Below, piece after piece: positions 1 to 8,211 of a stretch of DNA of 64,000 nt. A model generated the notes under the pieces. That model saw nothing but the letters and a program-made list of their open reading frames with translations, was not told the origin of the DNA and ran no database searches. The position numbers were made by a program, and so were the translations under genes. This DNA is from an uncultured Acinetobacter sp. (GTDB taxonomy: Bacteria; Pseudomonadota; Gammaproteobacteria; Pseudomonadales; Moraxellaceae). Position 1 is the first letter of the stretch. Every line of letters begins with the position of its first letter. The stretch spans positions 248,001 through 312,000 of the forward strand of contig CAJYTY010000022.1 of the NCBI GenBank assembly GCA_913777945.1, read 5' to 3'.

Positions 1-93
1 AAAAAGTATCCAAATATTCAACGCTATGTTGAGGGCTTGAGTTTACTGCCAAGCTGGCAAGCCGCGGTCAAAATCGAACAGGAAAAGTCATAA
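1..93 (+). CDS. C-terminal end of a probable glutathione S-transferase (partial)
   Basis: The first frame is open from the window edge for 30 codons and ends in TAA at 91-93. The tail reads like the last helices of a GST C-terminal domain (KYPNIQRYVEGLS... then PSWQ). That P-N-I-x-R-Y and P-S/A-W pattern is typical of GST-family proteins. The stop codon shares its last A with the ATG of the next gene (TAATG), so the two are probably translationally coupled. The family call rests on about 30 residues and is tentative. Confidence 0.45.
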   Translation, partial: KKYPNIQRYVEGLSLLPSWQAAVKIEQEKS

Positions 94-797
94 TGAAAGA
101 AAATCAGCGTGCTATTGTCGTGGGTGCTTCACGAGGAATTGGTTTAGGACTGGTTCGGGAATTACTTCTTCAGCAGTGGAGCGTTATTGCGACACTTCGA
201 GATATAACTCGTGTACCCAATGACCTCAAACAATTACTTGCAGAATATCCAGACCGATTGGAATTGGCTGAGCTAGATCTGAGTCATTTAGATACTGCCA
301 ATATGATCACCAGCAAATATTCAGAAGGTTCAGTAGATCTGCTTTTAGTGTCTGCGGGTATAGCGGGGCCAGAACATCAGCGCGTCGAACAATCACAGCC
401 AAATGAAATTTTAGACCTGTTTTGGGTTAACTGTATTGCACCTGTGACCATTGCCAGAAAATTCCTTCCACTCATGAAAGCAAACAGCCTTATTGCATTT
501 ATGAGTTCAAGAATGGGCAGTGTTGCGCTCAATGACGATGGCAGTATGGAGTTGTATCGTGCCAGCAAGGCCGCTTTAAACAGTATCAGCCGTGGTTTTG
601 CACAAAATGAGGCGATTCCACTGAATATCGGTGTGTTGAATTTACATCCGGGCTGGGTTCAAACAGAGATGGGCGGAAGCCAAGCGCCAGTTACGGTCAA
701 GGAAAGTACTGCAGGACTGGTAAAGGTAATACAGGCTTCTATCGGCAGCAACCAACACAAATTTATTGATTTTCAAGGTCATGAAATGGCATGGTGA
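93..797 (+). CDS. SDR-family NAD(P)-dependent oxidoreductase
   Basis: A 234-residue short-chain dehydrogenase/reductase. The N-terminal Rossmann nucleotide-binding motif GASRGIGLG is at residues 11-19. An SAGIAG segment stands where classical SDRs have NNAG. A catalytic Tyr-x3-Lys (YRASK) lies near residue 155, preceded by a Ser in MSSRMG. The length and the short C-terminus resemble the C-factor/sniffer-like SDR subgroup. The substrate cannot be told from sequence. The start overlaps the stop of the upstream GST-like gene (TAATG), which suggests a two-gene unit. The following 110 bases up to the convergent gene at 908 contain only an imperfect hairpin. Confidence 0.85.
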   Translation: MKENQRAIVVGASRGIGLGLVRELLLQQWSVIATLRDITRVPNDLKQLLAEYPDRLELAELDLSHLDTANMITSKYSEGSVDLLLVSAGIAGPEHQRVEQSQPNEILDLFWVNCIAPVTIARKFLPLMKANSLIAFMSSRMGSVALNDDGSMELYRASKAALNSISRGFAQNEAIPLNIGVLNLHPGWVQTEMGGSQAPVTVKESTAGLVKVIQASIGSNQHKFIDFQGHEMAW

Positions 798-907
798 TTT
801 GATCTTTTCAATCGCGTGATTTGAATAGGCTTGGTTACCTATCATTCAAAAGAGTGGAAAATAGGTGCAGCCCTACTCTTAACAGGTCATGCAATAAACA
901 AAAAAAG

Positions 908-1804
908 CTAAACACCGTTTTGTGTTGTGATGTTCATCAACTCGTTGATATTCACTTTCACCAGATAGGGTTTAGCTTTTTTATTCTGAATGAGTGGCTC
1001 AACATCGAGCGTTTTTAAAAATGATTGAATATCGTCGGAGGGAATTAAATCGGCAGTATATTGAACCAGTATAACGCGAGACTGTGAAGGTAAAATCAGG
1101 AAAACGAGTTCATCGATATGTTGAGCAAAGCTTTGAAGTATTTGTTTCTCTGTTTTACTCAAAATTTGCTGTTTCAACTGATTCTCTTGAAAAATCTGTT
1201 CTTGAGTATAGGGCTGATTCATTAATGCTTGAGTAAGTTGCTCAATTTCTATTTGATCGCTTATAAAGGGATATATTTCGATGATCTGGACAAGCTCACT
1301 ATTTTGTGGCGCCTGAACATTCTTAACGTGTGATGTATCGGGATGCTTGGGCTCTAAATTTAATTGTGATAGCAAAGCGGGATCGATTTTTTCAGGATTC
1401 AACTGATATTGATCTGAAGTGACTTTAGCCCGACGAATGGCTTGTTTGGCTCTAAGCTGGGCCGCCAGTAAAGGATCAATTGCTTGATTTCCCTTTGTTG
1501 CCTCTTGGCTAAACTCCAGCACATTTAACTGGGCTGTTTGCCCCAAACTCTGCGTATCATACTGACCAAAAGGCGTTTCAATCAATGTTTCTGGCATGGG
1601 TGGCATTTTGACGGCGGGTTTAAAACTCAACGAATCATTTTGTTCAACAGCGCTTGTTGGCATGAAGATAACACTCATACCTTTTTTGATTTCTGGCGTT
1701 TGCTCAACTGGACGAGAAATAACAAACACGACCAATCCAATATGCAATATTGCAGTGAAAAATAAAGCAAAAGGCGAAATCTTCGATTGGTCATGAAGTC
1801 TCAT
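908..1804 (-). CDS. TonB-like inner-membrane-anchored protein of unknown function
   Basis: A 298-residue protein with a short cytoplasmic N-terminus and one hydrophobic segment at about residues 11-29 containing a His (FTAILHIGLVV), then a long polar periplasmic part. This resembles the anchor of TonB, in which a transmembrane His contacts ExbB/ExbD. It has no extended Pro-Lys spacer and no recognisable TonB C-terminal domain. The C-terminal 100 residues instead look like a compact alpha/beta domain that I do not recognise. It starts 18 bases after the stop of the TonB-dependent receptor gene and so is probably its last co-transcribed partner. A dedicated receptor energiser or a periplasmic adaptor are both possible; neither is shown. 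Confidence 0.55.
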   Translation of the reverse strand: MRLHDQSKISPFALFFTAILHIGLVVFVISRPVEQTPEIKKGMSVIFMPTSAVEQNDSLSFKPAVKMPPMPETLIETPFGQYDTQSLGQTAQLNVLEFSQEATKGNQAIDPLLAAQLRAKQAIRRAKVTSDQYQLNPEKIDPALLSQLNLEPKHPDTSHVKNVQAPQNSELVQIIEIYPFISDQIEIEQLTQALMNQPYTQEQIFQENQLKQQILSKTEKQILQSFAQHIDELVFLILPSQSRVILVQYTADLIPSDDIQSFLKTLDVEPLIQNKKAKPYLVKVNINELMNITTQNGV

Positions 1805-1822
1805 AGCTGACTCCCCAGCGAT

Positions 1823-3940
1823 TTAAAATAAATACCTTAAGGTGAATCTTAGGTTACGCCCTTCACTCGGATGGATATGTTTATCTGAAATTCCTTCTCT
1901 TTCAGCAGAACCAGGCGCACATGCCGCAGTATTGAAATCTTGTGCAGCACACGATGCATAGTAGTATTCGATATCATTCACCTTTTTATCCAATACATTG
2001 AGTAGTTCTATTTGTGTGAAGATATTTTTATTCAGTTGATAGCTGGCTAGTAAGTTAATGATTGTTGATGAGTCCGAGCGAACACTGTTGTCTTCAATCA
2101 ATGCTCGAGGGCCGAAATACCGTAAACGACCGCCAAAACTCCATTGGTCATTTAATTTATAACTTATACCCGCACTAAGTGTTTTTTCGATGGCTCCGGG
2201 AATAAAATCGCCCTCTTCACTACTATCTTTAAAGCGCGCTTTTGACCATGCCGCATCAATATCAATCATCACCCAATCATTGAGTTGATAAAAATTACTC
2301 AGCTCAATCCCTTGGCGTTTACTGGGCCGGCTAGGCTCAGTGGTGCCCGCATCACCAATAAACAGTAGTTCAGAGTCAGAATCCAGGCGCCATAATGCCA
2401 GTGTGGTGGTGAGGTTATCAATCAAATGTGCTCTTAAACCCAGCTCTTTATTCACTGTACGTACTAGTGGTGAAACCGAATCAAGTGGTTGTAAGTAATT
2501 TGCGTCACGCGGATCTACATTGAGCTTTGTCGTAACGCCCCTTGCATCGTTACTATGAAATCCGTAGGCATAATTGATGTAATATTCGACATTTTTCCAT
2601 GGCCCTAAAATCAAACTGAATTTCGGACTCAGAATGTGATCTGTTTTTCGGACACTATTTTCATTTCGATCCGAATTCACATTAAAATGATAAAGATCAC
2701 CACGTAAACCTATAATTGAGCGTAGCCAAGGTTGCCATGCAATCTGATTTTGTCCCCAAATGCCGAGCGTGGTTTGTTTGACATCATCTTCACGTATTGT
2801 ATTAAATCGTTGACGATTTTGAGTTTGATGTAAACCCAGACCATCAATGTCATCATAACGAAGAGATGACCCGACAATATTGAGCATTTCTTTATCGTAC
2901 CATCGATCACTCCATCCCTTTTGAAACTTCAAACCCAGTAAGGTGCGCTTTTCAGCTTGTTCAAACTGATCGCCACGCAGCGGATCATCTAAAAAGTAAG
3001 TAAAATTTGAAAAAAGATTCAGTTCACTACGGACCGCGTAGGCTGAAAACTGTGAAAACTCACGATCTGTACGCTGATTGCGATTGAACCACAATGCTGT
3101 GCGTTTAGATTTTCCACCATCGGAAGGGTCTAGACTATCGAAACGATCAAGCTGCCCATTTTGAACCAGATGTTCAGGGATCTGATCTGTGGCGTCCCAT
3201 TTTGCTTGATAATGCTGAAGACCAAACGATGTGTTTTGATCTTCATCGCCTTTAAAATATTTTAAAAAGAGATTTTGTTTAGACAGATTTTCAGGATTTG
3301 TCCAAGGTCCGTCACTGCTTTGATTTTCAAAGGCACCAATTAGCTCACCGTCATTTATTTTTATATGCCCAACACCTAAAAACCGTAGTAGATCATGATT
3401 ACCCAAAGTAACCTGTGCAAATGGACGCTCCAGCGAATGAAGGGTATAAATTTTTGCTGTTCCAGCAGAGGCAAAATCACCATCATCCACAGAAGTTGCA
3501 CCTTTGTGATAATCGATATTGTGAATCAGTTCTGGGATTAAAAAATTTAGATCGGTATAACCTTGCCCATGCGCATGTGTCACCATATTAAGCGGTTGAC
3601 CGTCTAGTGATGTGGCAAAGTCTGTACCATGATCCAGATTAAAACCGCGTAGAAAATACTGGTTCGCTTTTCCGGAACCACTGTGCTGAGTCACAATGAC
3701 GCCAGGGATGGTTTCTAGTACTTCAGCCGGACGAGACAAAGGACGCGTTTCGATCTGCTCTTGTGTAATTGTTCCTTGAGATGCAGTAAACGCACCGTTT
3801 AAAGGATCTATGTTATCGCCTGATGCCTGCATGGTAATGGTAGGTAAATTGGCAATGTACTCTCCCCCTGCCCAGACCGTTTGACTGGTATAAAACCCCG
3901 AACTACTCAGCAGTAATACGCTTAACATTGTTTTGTTCAT
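1823..3940 (-). CDS. TonB-dependent outer-membrane receptor of the DUF4331 cluster
   Basis: A 705-residue outer-membrane transporter. It has a cleavable signal peptide (about residues 1-24), a TonB-box-like ITMQA segment, a plug domain and a beta-barrel ending in Phe (RFTLRYLF). Plug landmarks are PAEVLETIPGV, the FLRGFNLDHG segment and EGRNLRF near the C-terminus. The plug carries several His residues (LDHG, THAHGQGY, HNIDYHKG), unlike the siderophore receptors elsewhere in this window. That suggests a substrate other than a catecholate/hydroxamate siderophore, possibly a metal complex, but this is inference. It lies 70 bases after the TPR gene and 18 bases before the TonB-like gene, all in one direction. 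No Fur-type box is visible in front of it. Confidence 0.85.
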   Translation of the reverse strand: MNKTMLSVLLLSSSGFYTSQTVWAGGEYIANLPTITMQASGDNIDPLNGAFTASQGTITQEQIETRPLSRPAEVLETIPGVIVTQHSGSGKANQYFLRGFNLDHGTDFATSLDGQPLNMVTHAHGQGYTDLNFLIPELIHNIDYHKGATSVDDGDFASAGTAKIYTLHSLERPFAQVTLGNHDLLRFLGVGHIKINDGELIGAFENQSSDGPWTNPENLSKQNLFLKYFKGDEDQNTSFGLQHYQAKWDATDQIPEHLVQNGQLDRFDSLDPSDGGKSKRTALWFNRNQRTDREFSQFSAYAVRSELNLFSNFTYFLDDPLRGDQFEQAEKRTLLGLKFQKGWSDRWYDKEMLNIVGSSLRYDDIDGLGLHQTQNRQRFNTIREDDVKQTTLGIWGQNQIAWQPWLRSIIGLRGDLYHFNVNSDRNENSVRKTDHILSPKFSLILGPWKNVEYYINYAYGFHSNDARGVTTKLNVDPRDANYLQPLDSVSPLVRTVNKELGLRAHLIDNLTTTLALWRLDSDSELLFIGDAGTTEPSRPSKRQGIELSNFYQLNDWVMIDIDAAWSKARFKDSSEEGDFIPGAIEKTLSAGISYKLNDQWSFGGRLRYFGPRALIEDNSVRSDSSTIINLLASYQLNKNIFTQIELLNVLDKKVNDIEYYYASCAAQDFNTAACAPGSAEREGISDKHIHPSEGRNLRFTLRYLF

Positions 3941-4010
3941 GATGTTTATCTCATTTATAAAGTCAGTTATTTTTAAGTTTTTATAGGCTGGTTCAGTTTA
4001 AATTTTCACA

Positions 4011-5120
4011 TCATGACTGATTCACGATCTGTTGTAATTGAGGAATATATTCTGGATGTTGATAACCAGTTTTTTCACTCCAAGTTAGTAATTTTTTAGA
4101 AATATCAGTATCTTTAGCTGCGATAGCAAGTGCTGCATACACTTCAAAATCATCATTTTCTCGTTGCATATCCCAGTTTTTAGCCGCGATTTTGAGTCCT
4201 TCATTGTATTTTTTAGAAATCCAGAGAAACTGTGCCTGCTCACGTAAATGAATATGGTCATGATGGTCAAGTAAATCTTGTACGCGCTGGGTTAGCTCAT
4301 TGAGATCAGTCTGGGCACTTGGATCATTCAGTTTTTGTTTGCACAAAATAATGCGGTACATCGCACCGTCATGATAGCGGTAAGGTGTTAAAAGCTTCAG
4401 TGCAGTCTGATACTGATGTTGTGCGATGTACCAATTCGCTTTTGCTAATGTATTGGGTAAGTTATTGGTTTGCAGCAATAACATAGATTTATCTGCAAGT
4501 GCCGGATCGTTAAACCGTGTGGCAAGTTCAATAAAGATATTTCCCAACCATTGTTGATCTGCGCGGCTCATACGTGGTGTTTGCGAAAGAAGCTGATCAA
4601 TTTGAGGTTTAAGCTGTGAATAAGACTTTGTCATTGCATCAACCTGCAACTCGCATCCTGCACGATAAAGCATGACTTCAGGCTGCGTCAGCTGTTGGCA
4701 TAACTGGGTAGACGCACTGTATTTTCCTTGCAAACGATAAATATTGGCCAGCTGTAAAATAGCATCGCTGTTGTTGGGTTGAGTTTTTAAAAGCTGTTTT
4801 AAACGCTGTTCTGCAGCCGAAAAATTATGATTCGCTTGCTCAATGCGGGTATTTAGCAACTGATTTTCAAGATCTGATGGATCATTGCTTTTTTGCATCA
4901 ATTGTTCAGCTTTTTCGAGTGAATCACCGTCACCTTTGGCGTAGGCATTTTCAAGTAATACATTCACAATTTGATTACGCGTTGCGTCACTATAAGTGGC
5001 TTTGGCATGTTGGTTTTTTTCAGTATTACCGCTATAGCTATGATGGTGCTTTGGATGGGCATAAATCGAACTTACAGGAATCATTAAAATTATGGCGAAC
5101 GACAGTTTACGCATCAACAT
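4011..5120 (-). CDS. Periplasmic TPR protein with His-rich N-terminus
   Basis: A 369-residue secreted protein. A signal peptide (about residues 1-21) is followed by a His cluster (HPKHHHS), then by helical repeats with TPR signatures (for example residues 95-135: AEQRLKQLLKTQP, NSDAILQLANIYRLQGKYS). The start is supported by GAGGG seven bases before ATG at 5120. TPR solenoids bind partner proteins, and here the partner could be the neighbouring receptor or DUF4331 protein. The His cluster could bind metal. It lies 51 bases behind the lipoprotein gene and 70 bases ahead of the receptor gene. Function unknown. Confidence 0.7.
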   Translation of the reverse strand: MLMRKLSFAIILMIPVSSIYAHPKHHHSYSGNTEKNQHAKATYSDATRNQIVNVLLENAYAKGDGDSLEKAEQLMQKSNDPSDLENQLLNTRIEQANHNFSAAEQRLKQLLKTQPNNSDAILQLANIYRLQGKYSASTQLCQQLTQPEVMLYRAGCELQVDAMTKSYSQLKPQIDQLLSQTPRMSRADQQWLGNIFIELATRFNDPALADKSMLLLQTNNLPNTLAKANWYIAQHQYQTALKLLTPYRYHDGAMYRIILCKQKLNDPSAQTDLNELTQRVQDLLDHHDHIHLREQAQFLWISKKYNEGLKIAAKNWDMQRENDDFEVYAALAIAAKDTDISKKLLTWSEKTGYQHPEYIPQLQQIVNQS

Positions 5121-5171
5121 TGGGTATCCCTCTTAAATACGCCCGAGGCTCAACACCTAGGGCGCAAATCC

Positions 5172-5408
5172 TTAAAATTTAACTGCAAGCGGCTCTGCTT
5201 TGTTATCAATCGAAGCTTCTGAAATATCTTTCAGAGATTTGGGTTCAGACTGACTAAAGCTACTTTGTGATTGATTGGTTAACGTCAAAGTTTCTCGTAA
5301 CACAGGATCGCTTTGCGTTTGGGTGTTATTAGAAGCATGATCATCTCCACTGCCACCACAACCGCTCAATCCCCAAACAACCATGAACATCAAGGTTATT
5401 TTTTTCAT
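5172..5408 (-). CDS. Small lipoprotein of the DUF4331 cluster
   Basis: A 78-residue protein with a typical lipoprotein signal: Lys residues, a hydrophobic stretch, and the lipobox LSGC at about residues 14-17, so the mature protein starts at Cys17. The mature part is about 60 residues, Ser/Gln-rich and probably disordered, with no known domain. It sits 15 bases after the DUF4331 gene and 51 bases before the TPR gene, so it is part of the same unit. Likely a small envelope-anchored accessory factor; no function can be assigned. Confidence 0.7.
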   Translation of the reverse strand: MKKITLMFMVVWGLSGCGGSGDDHASNNTQTQSDPVLRETLTLTNQSQSSFSQSEPKSLKDISEASIDNKAEPLAVKF

Positions 5409-5423
5409 GGTAATGACTCCTCA

Positions 5424-6917
5424 TTACTTACTGGCAGTATTGAACGGTGAACCCGCAACTGGAGTATTAAGATACGGGAAAGTGGTACCAAACTGCTGAG
5501 GTGACTGCAATGCACCGTCGGTAAATCCAATCGTACCTGCTTTCGCATCCGACGCTTTACAGCCCACTGCGGTGTTTACACCATCAATGGTACACAGTAA
5601 ACCCATCGCAACACGTAGCTCGATATCGACTACATCATCTCCCGGACGGCGACCATTCGGAAATCCGCTGGTGTCTCCACCGATCACACCTAAACGATTT
5701 TGCTTATCTTTGGTTTGCGCTGCAATTGCAGTATTTAAGCGCAACATTTCAGAGGCTTTCACATTTTTAGGCTGATTCAGACCCGGTACTCCAAGTAAAA
5801 ATGCATTGACCAGATCGGTACGTGGGAAATTGGTTGGCGCAACCACGGCACCGCCTGTAGCGTCTTTAAATAACACTTCAATCAATGTTGGTAATGTTGG
5901 ATTGGTAACATAATCGGCAAACTGACCATCATTGACTGGTTTGCTGGCATTGAATTTGTCTTTGTCTTTTAAACCAATCACCACCTCATTGACCAAAGGC
6001 ATACCCAAACGGGAAACTTGCGTCCATGCCCCACCCACTTTAGATGCACTGGTCAAATTACTCTCCGGAGTCGGGTTAAGTAAGGTCGCTTGAGGCAAAC
6101 TGGCTGTGGTCCAACCACCAATTACTGTTTCACCCGAAGACACCAAACATGATTGTGGCACTTCAAGTGCAATGGTCGTCACGTTTTTATTGCCAATGGT
6201 ATTAAGTCCCTGGTCTTCAGCATTCACACCCGATGGTGCAAGCTGCGTAGCAGGAATCTTGATATTCACAAGGTCAAAAACTTCGCCAAGATTGACTGCA
6301 AATGGATCTTGGCGCTGGCCAACAAATACTTTGCCTGATCCGCAACTGCCAAAGTTGATATTTTGCACAAAACTATTGGCATAAGACTGATAATTGGGAA
6401 TTGATTTTGCGCCCACATTATCGAAAGGTTTTTTAAAGGAGCCCAACACGTTACGATCGCCTTTACGTCGATCACCTTTGACCATGGTCACGGTATATGT
6501 TTCAGCCGTGTTTTGAGCAGAACTGCCATCATTGGTAATTTTTCCAATATTTGACAATGGTACAGAGATATTTTTGCCACCTACAGGTACTTGTAGATCT
6601 TTTAACTCCTGATCAAATTTAAATTGAAAAGTAATATCTTCTTGCGCATCACCATTGTTATCGATATGAATCTCATAAAGCGCTTTAGGGTCTAAAGCGA
6701 AGTAGTTCGGGCCACCATAAGCATCTTGAAGTGGCTGGTAATTGGCTAAAATGGTGACATAGTCGCCCCGATTACTTTCATAGCTTTTAAACATATAAAA
6801 ATCGGTGGCATCTACTTTAGGTGTTTTGGTGATGGATGGAGCTTCACGGTGACTGGATGCAAGTGCACAAGCACTTAACCCCATTAATGCCATCGCTAGT
6901 GCGATACGATTGTTCAT
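5424..6917 (-). CDS. DUF4331 family secreted protein
   Basis: A 497-residue protein with a signal peptide (about residues 1-20) whose mature N-terminus carries the family hallmark SSHREAPSI, followed by DATDFYMF. DUF4331 is a widespread periplasmic/extracellular beta-rich domain without an established biochemical role. This protein is full length for the family, including the late GRRPGDDVVDIELR segment. It is the first gene of the minus-strand cluster running to 908 (lipoprotein, TPR, receptor, TonB-like). The ATG is preceded by AAGGAG, eight bases away. The 476-base AT-rich stretch upstream presumably holds its promoter and separates it from the sigma/anti-sigma genes. Confidence 0.85.
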   Translation of the reverse strand: MNNRIALAMALMGLSACALASSHREAPSITKTPKVDATDFYMFKSYESNRGDYVTILANYQPLQDAYGGPNYFALDPKALYEIHIDNNGDAQEDITFQFKFDQELKDLQVPVGGKNISVPLSNIGKITNDGSSAQNTAETYTVTMVKGDRRKGDRNVLGSFKKPFDNVGAKSIPNYQSYANSFVQNINFGSCGSGKVFVGQRQDPFAVNLGEVFDLVNIKIPATQLAPSGVNAEDQGLNTIGNKNVTTIALEVPQSCLVSSGETVIGGWTTASLPQATLLNPTPESNLTSASKVGGAWTQVSRLGMPLVNEVVIGLKDKDKFNASKPVNDGQFADYVTNPTLPTLIEVLFKDATGGAVVAPTNFPRTDLVNAFLLGVPGLNQPKNVKASEMLRLNTAIAAQTKDKQNRLGVIGGDTSGFPNGRRPGDDVVDIELRVAMGLLCTIDGVNTAVGCKASDAKAGTIGFTDGALQSPQQFGTTFPYLNTPVAGSPFNTASK

Positions 6918-7393
6918 TGGCTATCTCCTTGATCAATATTTCATTTCATCGTTATTACTTTATTTTTTTATCCCTACATTGTTTTAAATCATTATGAGGG
7001 ACCACATTAACATATAGGAGAGAATGTGAATATTATGTGATCATTTTGAAAATAACGGATGAAATCAATATTTTTGTGAAGTCAAGTATTTGCTTTTCAG
7101 TCTGATTTCACATGATTTTTATTTTAAAATCTGGATTATTTATATATAAAATACTTGATTAAATGAAAATCATTCGAACATTTTAAACACAAATAAAGAT
7201 AAATTCTAAAAATTTAAATTATTAAATTTAATCATATTAAAAACAACAACTTAAAAAATAAATAATCAAACTATTACTTTTTATTTATATTTATCATTAC
7301 ATTAGTTTAATTTAATTTTTATATATTTTAAACTTCAGACCAAAGCCACAAAAAAGCGTCATAAAACATGAATGATCTTCACGTTTTTTAAAT
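6918..7393. other. 476-base AT-rich intergenic stretch
   Basis: No open frame with a convincing start lies here on either strand. The sequence is very AT-rich with many runs of A or T. On the minus strand it separates the anti-sigma stop from the DUF4331 start and must hold the DUF4331 promoter. I looked for the TGTAA-N17-CG(T/A)CTAA element found at hvfA/doxX and did not find a match. A TTGACT at about 7080-7086 on the minus strand has no convincing partner. No strong terminator follows the anti-sigma gene, so read-through from the hvf operon is possible. A small RNA cannot be excluded. Confidence 0.5.
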
Positions 7394-7591
7394 TTAATCA
7401 TTATTTAATTCATCATCTTTTAATTGTTTAAATTTACTTGATAATATTGAAATTACTTTAATTTGTTTTGCATAGCGGCGACAGGATATACACATCAATA
7501 AATGTAATTGAAGATGTGTAAGTTCATTTAATGCAAGTGAACGATCTTGTTTTTCCGAGAGTAGTTGAGTCGCTTTTCGACAGGTCAGCAT
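7394..7591 (-). CDS. Soluble zinc-finger (ZAS/zf-HC2-like) anti-sigma factor
   Basis: A 65-residue protein with the zinc anti-sigma signature HX3CX2C (His30, Cys34, Cys37), a further Cys at residue 4, and the usual preceding helix. The start is chosen at the ATG seven bases after AAGGAGG; an upstream in-frame ATG lies only one base after the Shine-Dalgarno sequence. From this start the gene overlaps the end of the sigma gene by seven bases, typical of coupled sigma/anti-sigma pairs. There is no transmembrane segment or periplasmic domain, so the protein should be cytoplasmic and could sense metal or redox state directly through its Cys/His site. The acidic tail is short (DDELNND). Confidence 0.75.
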   Translation of the reverse strand: MLTCRKATQLLSEKQDRSLALNELTHLQLHLLMCISCRRYAKQIKVISILSSKFKQLKDDELNND

Positions 7592-8202
7592 GAACATTCC
7601 TCCTTTAAAAGCCATTTATTTTCGAGACATTCTCTTAGGCGTGTTCGACTGCGGTACATCAATACATTAAAATTTGAAATAGTTAACCCTAGCTTATTGC
7701 AAATTTCCTGTGAGCTTAGCTCAATCATTTCACGCAACATAAACACTTGTGCCTGCTGTGCAGGCAAATGATTGAGGCAGGCATCAAAAATTACCCAGAA
7801 GTCTTCTTGTTCAAGCATCTGGTCTGGACTTGGCCATGCCTGTGGTGCTTCATGTGCATGCCAGTGATTCTTGTCATTAAACAATGTATCGATGCTTTTT
7901 TCAGAATCATCATCGAATAAATCTGTCATGCTGATCAAGCGTGATTGCTTACGGATAAAGTCGATGATTTTATTTTTTAAAATTGCAAATACCCACGTTT
8001 TAAACGCACACCGACCTGAAAACGAAGCGGCATGTTCTAGTGCACTGATAAGCGCTTCCTGCACGACATCTTCGGCGCTTTGGATAGAAGACATCTGTAA
8101 CACAGCAAACTTAATCATTTGATGTCTAAGATCGGCAATAAAAATAGGATCATTCAACTGATCAGTAATGTGACCCGCTTGAGTCGACGCAGCTATGGTC
8201 AT
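7585..8202 (-). CDS. ECF-type sigma-70 family RNA polymerase sigma factor
   Basis: A 205-residue two-domain sigma factor. Sigma region 2 (about residues 25-85) shows SAEDVVQEALISAL and FKTWVFAILKNKIIDFIR; region 4 (about residues 140-195) shows LPAQQAQVFMLREM and an HTH in ICNKLGLTISNFNVLMYRSR. An acidic linker of about 45 residues joins them. Length and layout fit ECF (group 4) sigma factors. It starts nine bases after the HvfC stop and overlaps the anti-sigma gene, so it is the fourth gene of the hvfA operon and would be transcribed with its likely targets. It ends in CSC. The probable target element is TGTAA-N17-CG(T/A)CTAA at both promoters of the hvfA/doxX gap. Confidence 0.85.
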   Translation of the reverse strand: MTIAASTQAGHITDQLNDPIFIADLRHQMIKFAVLQMSSIQSAEDVVQEALISALEHAASFSGRCAFKTWVFAILKNKIIDFIRKQSRLISMTDLFDDDSEKSIDTLFNDKNHWHAHEAPQAWPSPDQMLEQEDFWVIFDACLNHLPAQQAQVFMLREMIELSSQEICNKLGLTISNFNVLMYRSRTRLRECLENKWLLKEECSC

Positions 8203-8211
8203 GAAGAATTC

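Noticed and set aside
901..982. Inverted repeat AAAAAAGCTAAAC / GTTTAGCTTTTTT spaced by about 55 bases at the end of the TonB-like gene
   Set aside because: One arm lies inside the coding sequence and the spacing is too long for a terminator; likely chance in AT-rich DNA.
4877..5182. Open frame antisense to the TPR and lipoprotein genes
   Set aside because: It lacks a ribosome site and domain, and it overlaps genes with signal peptides and family features on the other strand.
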